Shown here piece by piece: positions 58,484 to 64,000 of a DNA stretch of 64,000 nucleotides (positions are counted from its first letter, which is position 1; each line of letters begins with the position of its first letter). The DNA comes from Bacteroidetes bacterium endosymbiont of Geopemphigus sp. (GTDB taxonomy: Bacteria > Bacteroidota > Bacteroidia > Flavobacteriales > Blattabacteriaceae), in contig NZ_PEIH01000005.1 of the NCBI RefSeq assembly GCF_002904345.1, positions 1-64,000 of the forward strand. Direction: 5' to 3'. Position numbers and translations under genes: made by a program. The notes beneath the pieces were generated by a model. That model was given only the letters and a program-made list of their open reading frames with translations, searched no databases and had not been told where the DNA came from.

Positions 58484-59052
58484 ATGTATCATTTAAACGT
58501 CACTAAGATAAATATTATTGAAACCTTAGAGGGAGTCTATAAACTCATTCCATAAAATGTGTCAAGAGCAAGGGCAGAAAAGAGAAACCTCCCATAAGGA
58601 AAGAATAATAAATCGCATTTCGTCTAGGTGAAGAAAAAATCACCAAATGGTAGGGGCTTGTGTATAACACATAAGTAGCTGTAGGTCATGTCGAGACCGC
58701 TGAAATCTTATCAGATTGCCTAGAAGGGAAATTTCATAAAAAAAACTAAGAACATTACAAGAACTTCTTCTGATTCCAGAGAGCAAATAATCCATGTATA
58801 AATCTCCTCGAGCTAAAGGGTAAGAAAAAAATCGGAAAACAAAGTAGGACGTTGATGTAACATCCTTACTTTTTGCAGTTAAGATAGCTTATCTATAGAT
58901 TTTTATGCGAATAAAAGAAAATCAATATTTTTCCGCTTCACACCTCTTACTAATTTCTGGAAAAATATGCTTAATAAATATAAATTTCTAGAAATGCATC
59001 TTTAATTAAGTTTTTTTTGAAAATACTTTATCATTTGAAGTGTTTTTAGAAA
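58484..59052. other. Gene-free stretch
   Basis: About 570 bases between lptB and the S8 protease gene. No frame longer than a few dozen codons and nothing recognisable. Confidence 0.5.
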
Positions 59053-60735
59053 TTAAAATTTTCCATATTTTTTTTCAGCTAGCTCTACAGCTTTGTATAG
59101 ATTTAATATACCTCCGCTTTTTGAGAGGTTTGTAAAAGATATCTTCTTGATAGGTGTTTTTTTTTCCTCTTCCCCGGCATCTGATGGAAGGCTGACCATT
59201 TTATTTACTTTATGTACACTAGAAAGCAGTAAGTCTTTTACCTCTCGTGCGTTAAGTTTGGGATAATGCGACCAAATCAATGCAGCGGCTCCTGCCACTA
59301 CCGGCGCGGCCATGCTAGTGCCTTGTAAATATCGGTAAGTATTTTCCGGAGTGGTAGAGTAAATTTCCACACCTGGCGCGAAAAGATCCACGCGCTCTTT
59401 CCCATAATTTGAAAAAGAGGCTGCTAAGTTTTCATCATTTTTATAACTTGAGGCGCCTACGTTGATCCATAAATCGCCAAGTTTATTTCCATTTTCATCC
59501 TCGTTTGAGGGGTAATTTTTTTCCTCATCTAAATTTTTGCTCTCGTTACCGGCAGCATGGATTAGTAAAACTTCTTTACTTTGCGCATATCTTAAAGCAT
59601 TATCTACTGCTTGTTTTTCCGGAGAGAAGGCTTTTCCAAAGCTCATATTAATAATTTTAGCCCCCTTATCTACAGCATAACGTATGGCGTTGGCTATATC
59701 TTTATCTCTTTCATCGCCATCGGGAACAGCCCGAAGACTCATGATACGCACCTGATCAGCTATTCCTTTAACCTGATCACTTTCGCGATTTGCACCAATG
59801 ATCCCTGCTACATGTGTGCCATGTAAATTATCATTCTCCTGAGGTCCTTTTACACGATTATTACCATAAAAACGTTCATTGATATCCTCGTAATGATCTC
59901 CTACTATAGGCCTGGGGTCAAAGTTGATGTTGTATAAATATTTGGCATCTTTTGTATAATGACTGATTACATCATCGAGGTCTTTTTGAATGGTGCGTTT
60001 GATTTCTTGTATGTTTTTTCCTTCTACGGAATCTGGAGAGGTTTTAAAAAGATTTTCTTGTAGTGTGTTTTTTACCAGAACAACCTCAGGACTGCTTTCT
60101 TTTACAGAATCAACAAGCGCACAGGAGAGCTTCTGCTCGCCTAGTTGTTGGGAAACTTCATCAAAACCTAGGCTGAGCGCTTTTTTTAACTTCTGAAAAT
60201 GATGGGCTTTTACGAGATTTTCAGTGCTTTTTATCAGATTTTCTTCATAATTTTTTTTACCTCCCAGGTATAATTTATAATGCTTTGGATATTGCGCTTG
60301 CATGCTCTGGTCTTTGAGTACGTCTCCACTCTCAAAAATGGGTTTAAACCTCCTTACGATCCGCGTACTTTCTATATTGTCTTGTTGAACATCCCCTTGG
60401 AGCCCTCCAATGAAGTTCCAGCCATACAAATCATTTACATAAGTATCGGAATCCCCAGGTTTTCCGAGATTGGGGTTTATCCATAAATTAGGTTTGAGAT
60501 CTTTATGATCAATATCAATGCCTGAATCAATAACAGCTACGATAATAGACTGAGCTTTTCTTTGTTTTTTATGTAAGAATTGGTAGGCTTTTTCCGTTCC
60601 TATACCGTATATTTTACTGCTTCCAAAATCTTTATGATGCCAGTTTTTTAAAGAATTCTCTTTGTTAGAGAAATCTTGAGCGAATAGGACTGATAAGGAA
60701 AAAAGCCCAATGAATAAATTGTGTAAATATTTCAT
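59053..60735 (-). CDS. S8 family subtilisin-like serine protease
   Basis: Secreted or periplasmic protease of 560 residues with a signal peptide (MKYLHNLFIGLFSLSVLFAQ). Catalytic triad: Asp in IIVAVIDSGIDIDHKDL, His in NLHGTHVAGIIG, Ser in LQGTSMAAPVVAGAAALIW, and the oxyanion Asn in LIHAAGNES. A roughly 200-residue charged insertion separates the Asp and His regions, as in Bacteroidota relatives. It ends in a short helix (ILNLYKAVELAEKKYGKF) with no type IX secretion sorting domain, consistent with loss of that system. Its start overlaps the wbqC stop as ATGA. Confidence 0.9.
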   Translation of the reverse strand: MKYLHNLFIGLFSLSVLFAQDFSNKENSLKNWHHKDFGSSKIYGIGTEKAYQFLHKKQRKAQSIIVAVIDSGIDIDHKDLKPNLWINPNLGKPGDSDTYVNDLYGWNFIGGLQGDVQQDNIESTRIVRRFKPIFESGDVLKDQSMQAQYPKHYKLYLGGKKNYEENLIKSTENLVKAHHFQKLKKALSLGFDEVSQQLGEQKLSCALVDSVKESSPEVVLVKNTLQENLFKTSPDSVEGKNIQEIKRTIQKDLDDVISHYTKDAKYLYNINFDPRPIVGDHYEDINERFYGNNRVKGPQENDNLHGTHVAGIIGANRESDQVKGIADQVRIMSLRAVPDGDERDKDIANAIRYAVDKGAKIINMSFGKAFSPEKQAVDNALRYAQSKEVLLIHAAGNESKNLDEEKNYPSNEDENGNKLGDLWINVGASSYKNDENLAASFSNYGKERVDLFAPGVEIYSTTPENTYRYLQGTSMAAPVVAGAAALIWSHYPKLNAREVKDLLLSSVHKVNKMVSLPSDAGEEEKKTPIKKISFTNLSKSGGILNLYKAVELAEKKYGKF

Positions 60736-61346
60736 GTATGTAATTTTTTAAGATAATTAAAACTTTCAGGGCCTTCGTTAAAGAGTAAATCCAATAAGCT
60801 CAAATCAGGAAAAAAACCGTGTTTTTCTGAAAATACCTGTTGATATTTTGGAAAATCTTGATTCAATTGCGATTTTACAGAGAAAGCATCTCTGAGATCT
60901 CGCCCCTGTGTATATTTTTTTTGGTATTGATAAGTAAAACGTTTCGATAATGTAATTTTCAAAATATTCGCTATGATTTGCATACACTTTTGATTAAAAT
61001 CCAATAAAAAAATTTCCTTTTTTTCAAATAACGCAATAAAATCCATTTCGTAAAACTTAAAATAAGGAGAAGATCGGTAGGCATTTTCCAGAGATTTCTG
61101 GTGTTGCGTTCTCCAGGGAATTTCATAGCAAATGCGCACATCTTTATATTTTCTCTTTCCCTCATGCCGAATAGGTATGATCAGTGAAAGCCATCCATTG
61201 GCTCCGTAGAGATAACAGCGATTACGAAAGCTTTGCTTTTCGTAAAAATCTTCCCTTTCAAAAATCGTTTTCTTCACTTGTAAATAAAAAGCCCAATAGC
61301 TTATAGGAGCAAAATAGTATACTGGAAGGATCTGTTTTTCAGTCAC
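60732..61346 (-). CDS. WbqC-like family protein
   Basis: Member of the WbqC family (about 205 residues from GTG 61346). It has the family start LPVYYFAPISYWAFYLQVKK, the FRNRCYLYGANGWLSLIIPI segment with the usual NR...I/G-x-LxVPV pattern, then RHEGKRKYKDVRICYEIPWR, NAYRSSPYFKFYEMDF and FNEGPESFNYLKKL. In Bacteroidota it lies directly after lepB, as here. Its biochemical role is unsettled; relatives occur in polysaccharide loci. GTG 61346 overlaps the lepB stop by 8 bp and fits the family better than the longer frame from 61397. Confidence 0.82.
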   Translation of the reverse strand: MTEKQILPVYYFAPISYWAFYLQVKKTIFEREDFYEKQSFRNRCYLYGANGWLSLIIPIRHEGKRKYKDVRICYEIPWRTQHQKSLENAYRSSPYFKFYEMDFIALFEKKEIFLLDFNQKCMQIIANILKITLSKRFTYQYQKKYTQGRDLRDAFSVKSQLNQDFPKYQQVFSEKHGFFPDLSLLDLLFNEGPESFNYLKKLHT

Positions 61347-62874
61347 TACTTGTGTTTTTCTTTTTCTTTCGCCTCTCTTTGATAAAAGAATAGACAAAAT
61401 AAATACCCAAACTTGTCAACACATAAGGAAGGTAAGAGGTTTTTATGCGGCTGTTTTCATTGGTCAGGGTTATAATGCGCTCCTGACGAAGTTTCCATTT
61501 GAATATGTTCAGCGGATGATCTCTGTCCCAGTCAATGCTTAGCCAGGTAAAAATAGGTTTACCTACGATATGATCTTGTGGAACAAAACCCCAATAGCGT
61601 GAGTCTAATGAGTTGTGTCGGTTATCACCCATCATAAAATAATAATTCTGCTCTATGACATACTCCTGCATTGAGCGGTTGTCTATAAAGAATTCTCCTT
61701 CACTCTCCTTTAAAGTATGCCCTTCATAGCGCGTGATAATATCGCGATATTGACTTATGTTATTTTCTGAGAGTTTTATTATATCTCCCTTTTTAGGGAC
61801 GTAAAGAGGGCCATAAAAATCACGATTCCATGTGGAATTTTCAGGAAAAATTCCAGGCTCTGTAAATTCTTTTGAAAACAGGTGTTTTTCTATTGAAGTC
61901 ACATTGTCTAGTTCGCTTAAGATCTTAGCGTACTCATCAGTAAGCATAATTTCATAAAGTGCGCCTCTATCGCCACTTTCATCACCTTCGATTAATTTGA
62001 TATCCTTAATACCCAGGTAATTTTTCAAAAAATCTTCATTTAATCGGATTTCTTTGGTTTGTACGATGTAAGAATATTGTTTTTCAGCATTCTTAGGTAA
62101 TGCCTCTGGTTGTCCGTTTACCTGAAGTTCACCGGATATAATCTCGAGCGTATCTCCCGGAAGGGCTATACATCTTTTGATATAGTGATCCTTTCGATCC
62201 GGTGCGTTTTGTGTAGAATCAGTAGGAAAATTAAAAACTACTATATCACCAGGTCGAATAGGGGTGAGCGCCGGAAGCCTCTTATAAGGTAAACGTATAC
62301 GATCGATATATGACCGTATCCCGATTATTGGAATGGTATTGTGCGTAAAAGGAAATCCTATGGGTGTTAAAGGGATTCTCAAGCCGTAATGAAATTTGCT
62401 TACAAACATAAAATCACCTACCAGTAAGGTGCGTTCCATAGAAGGAGTGGGTATGGTAAAAGGTTGTATCAAATAAGTATGGACAAAAGAAGCAAATACC
62501 ACTGCAAATAAAAGAGAGGACAGAGCCGTTTCCTTGCGTTCTTCCACGCCTGTAAATTTTGTCCGTGGAAGGTAATTTATATAATAGATATAAAATCCTA
62601 ATGTAATGATTACCAAAAAAGTATCTTTACTGCTACGTTTTCCGAAACAGCGAATAAAATCAACCCATAAAACTCCATAGAGTACTACGCAAATAATAGG
62701 TATGAAAAACAACACTATCCACCAGCGGGGTCTTCCGGTGATCTTGAGCATCACCCAAAGACTATAAATCGGAAGGGCAGTCTCCCAGGATTTTCGGCCA
62801 GCTTTTTGATAAAGCCTCCAGGTTCCCAAAAAATGTAGGACTTGCAAGGTGACAAAAATGAGAATCCAGTTCAT
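61339..62874 (-). CDS. lepB: Signal peptidase I
   Basis: Membrane serine protease that removes Sec signal peptides. At 511 residues it is the long Bacteroidota form with several N-terminal helices. The catalytic Ser lies in TIPTPSMERTLLVGDFMFVS and the Lys in DHYIKRCIALPGDTLEI (boxes B to D). The late box is FMMGDNRHNSLDSRYWGFVP (box E) with IVGKPIFTWLS. A single C-terminal helix (YLPYVLTSLGIYFVYSF) and lysine tail follow. In cluster with dapB and DUF5683 upstream and WbqC and S8 protease downstream. Undamaged. Confidence 0.94.
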   Translation of the reverse strand: MNWILIFVTLQVLHFLGTWRLYQKAGRKSWETALPIYSLWVMLKITGRPRWWIVLFFIPIICVVLYGVLWVDFIRCFGKRSSKDTFLVIITLGFYIYYINYLPRTKFTGVEERKETALSSLLFAVVFASFVHTYLIQPFTIPTPSMERTLLVGDFMFVSKFHYGLRIPLTPIGFPFTHNTIPIIGIRSYIDRIRLPYKRLPALTPIRPGDIVVFNFPTDSTQNAPDRKDHYIKRCIALPGDTLEIISGELQVNGQPEALPKNAEKQYSYIVQTKEIRLNEDFLKNYLGIKDIKLIEGDESGDRGALYEIMLTDEYAKILSELDNVTSIEKHLFSKEFTEPGIFPENSTWNRDFYGPLYVPKKGDIIKLSENNISQYRDIITRYEGHTLKESEGEFFIDNRSMQEYVIEQNYYFMMGDNRHNSLDSRYWGFVPQDHIVGKPIFTWLSIDWDRDHPLNIFKWKLRQERIITLTNENSRIKTSYLPYVLTSLGIYFVYSFIKERRKKKKNTSSD

Positions 62875-62901
62875 AGTAATATTATCCGTTTATTAAATTA
62901 T

Positions 62902-63609
62902 TTATGCATCGATGCTCAAAACCTCTTTCATAGAAAATACACCTTTTTTTTCGCGTATCCATTCAGCAGCTATAACCGCTCCCAGAGCAAAACCTTCGCG
63001 ACTATGGGCTTTATGCTCTAAACTGATATCGTCTATAACTGAGCGATAACATACGGTATGGGTTCCGGGTGTTTGATCAAGGCGTTTTGAAGTGATCAGC
63101 AATTGATTTTCTACCTCTTTAGATTCCAAAATCCATTCCTTGGCAATTCCTTTTTCTAAAAGCATTTCAGCTAAGGTAAGGGCAGTTCCGCTAGGAGCAT
63201 CTTTTTTTTCGATATGATGTACTTCGTGAATTTCAGCTTTGTATTCTTTATAAGGTGCTATTAATTGTGCGAGTTGTCGATTAATTTCAAAAAATAAATT
63301 GACTCCTATACTGAAGTTTGAAGCATATAAAAAAGCACCTTCTCTCTTTTTACAGAGTTGTTCTATATCAAGGCGTTTTTTAAGCCATCCGGTAGTACCA
63401 CATACTACGGGAATATTATTCTCCAGGCAGATTTTTATATTCTCAAAGGCAGCTTCGGGGCAGCTGAACTCTATAGCTACGTCAATCCCATTGAGTGCCT
63501 GGCTATCAGGTGTATGATTGCTTGTGAGCGATATTTCATGTTGCCGCTTCAAAGCGATTTTTTCTATAGTTTTACCCATTTTGCCATGACCGATAAGAGC
63601 AATCTTCAT
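62902..63609 (-). CDS. dapB: 4-hydroxy-tetrahydrodipicolinate reductase
   Basis: NAD(P)H-dependent reductase of the diaminopimelate/lysine pathway, needed for peptidoglycan cross-linking. At 235 residues: NAD-binding MKIALIGHGKMGKTIEKIAL, IPVVCGTTGWLKKR, the substrate loop IHEVHHIEKKDAPSGTALTL containing the conserved His and Lys, and the C-terminal REGFALGAVIAAEWI. Complete and in its usual Bacteroidota position between a DUF5683 gene and lepB; a 27-bp gap to lepB suggests co-transcription. Confidence 0.95.
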   Translation of the reverse strand: MKIALIGHGKMGKTIEKIALKRQHEISLTSNHTPDSQALNGIDVAIEFSCPEAAFENIKICLENNIPVVCGTTGWLKKRLDIEQLCKKREGAFLYASNFSIGVNLFFEINRQLAQLIAPYKEYKAEIHEVHHIEKKDAPSGTALTLAEMLLEKGIAKEWILESKEVENQLLITSKRLDQTPGTHTVCYRSVIDDISLEHKAHSREGFALGAVIAAEWIREKKGVFSMKEVLSIDA

Positions 63610-63614
63610 TTGTT

Positions 63615-64000
63615 TTAAAATTTTATATTTAAAGAAATTCCTAAAAAAGGATCTGTATTATTCTTCGGAACAAGCGTCAGCTTTAGAGAGAATTCTTTTT
63701 CGTGATCCAGCTCGTAAAGGTTTGCGTCCACCAGTGCATCGATAATATTCAATACATAAGCTAAAGCCATCAGAATAACGGCGTAATTATAATATCGACT
63801 TGCTTGCTTCTGCGCTCTGGCAAGCTGTTCACGGATATATCTTTTTTGATCTGTTCCTGTGTTCACTGCAGTAATAAATCTACTGTGGTAACCATCATAA
63901 TTTCTCTTATAGTATCCAATAGCGTAGGTACCCGTACCTAAAATCCCCCATATTAAGGGGATTTTCCAGTATTTTTTATTATAGGCCTGTCCTAAACCTG
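63615..64000 (-). CDS. DUF5683 domain protein, 5' end beyond the window
   Basis: Open to the edge of the window, so only the C-terminal part (about 128 codons) is seen. Signatures: GLGQAYNKKYWKIPLIWGIL, ILGTGTYAIGYYKRNYDGYH and NYAVILMALAYVLNIIDALV, two transmembrane helices of the DUF5683 fold. GTG 63866 is an internal codon, not the start. Function unknown; typically found next to parB and dapB in Bacteroidota. It ends 5 bp before the dapB start. Confidence 0.85.
   Translation of the reverse strand, partial: GLGQAYNKKYWKIPLIWGILGTGTYAIGYYKRNYDGYHSRFITAVNTGTDQKRYIREQLARAQKQASRYYNYAVILMALAYVLNIIDALVDANLYELDHEKEFSLKLTLVPKNNTDPFLGISLNIKF

Noticed and set aside
1-64000. CRISPR arrays, rRNA operons, prophage or a new defence system
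   Set aside because: No regularly spaced repeats, rRNA-like sequence, phage structural genes or defence-type gene clusters were seen on either strand.

Overview
The window looks like a chromosomal segment from an AT-rich member of the Bacteroidota, most probably class Flavobacteriia, in active genome reduction. Lineage markers seen in the sequence are a fused SecDF, separate PDH E1-alpha and E2 genes, a GldJ lipoprotein gene next to murF, a PorV relic, the lepB-dapB-DUF5683 cluster, a START-like SRPBCC protein, PadR/PspC and DUF3822 relics, and promoters of the Bacteroidota type (TTG..., about 19 nt, TAnnTTTG). Host association (intracellular symbiont or parasite) is an inference from the many pseudogenes, the transposase, integrase and ankyrin debris, and the long gene-free stretches; nothing here names a host. 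TGA is used as a normal stop, so the code is standard.

Layout. 1-3.2 kb: a broken coiled-coil gene, then queD and idi (minus) and a cation/proton antiporter (plus). 3.3-8.3 kb is a graveyard: PadR and PspC genes still overlapping as in an operon, an ankyrin-repeat remnant abutting an IS256-type transposase remnant, an iron-type ABC ATPase remnant, one intact SDR gene and an EamA transporter remnant, ending at tRNA-Leu(GAG). 9.3-16.9 kb: PDH E2 and E1-alpha, murF, gldJ (frameshifted at its 3' end), a porV pseudogene and yggS. 17-21.7 kb: a truncated integrase, a 42-bp perfect palindrome, an MsbA-like exporter and a broken apt. 21.7-30.2 kb is an intact run: secDF, tatA, PAP2 phosphatase, sixA-like, ppk1, ppx and rsmB, most with overlapping starts and stops. 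30.3-34.6 kb: rpsA, rsmD, broken DUF3822, kdsB and a broken ABM monooxygenase. 34.7-40.1 kb: broken rhomboid, parC and parE. 40.5-49 kb: gyrA, aroB, a proline dehydrogenase remnant, priA, an O-methyltransferase remnant and ndh. 49-52.8 kb: an isochorismate synthase remnant, a thioesterase, a gene-poor zone and an acetolactate decarboxylase remnant. 52.8-64 kb: fmt, HU, pdxH, a START-like gene, tRNA-Met, an oxidoreductase, thiamine pyrophosphokinase, lptB, an S8 protease, wbqC, lepB, dapB and a DUF5683 gene running off the end.

How it fits together. Information processing (S1, RsmB, RsmD, Fmt, PriA, gyrase), envelope building (MurF, KdsB, LptB, MsbA, SecDF, TatA, LepB), lysine/peptidoglycan and shikimate steps (DapB, AroB), vitamin steps (PdxH, YggS, thiamine pyrophosphokinase), pyruvate oxidation and type II NADH oxidation are kept. 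Environmental functions are lost: iron uptake, drug/metabolite export, type IX secretion and gliding, acetoin formation, proline catabolism, purine salvage. Topoisomerase IV is broken in both subunits. I found no convincing undescribed multi-gene system. The best leads are the long palindrome, the double loss of topoisomerase IV, the gldJ/porV decay, the near-identical lipoyl-domain DNA repeats and the altered SixA motif. Frameshift calls assume an accurate assembly; many large genes are intact, which argues against widespread sequencing error.
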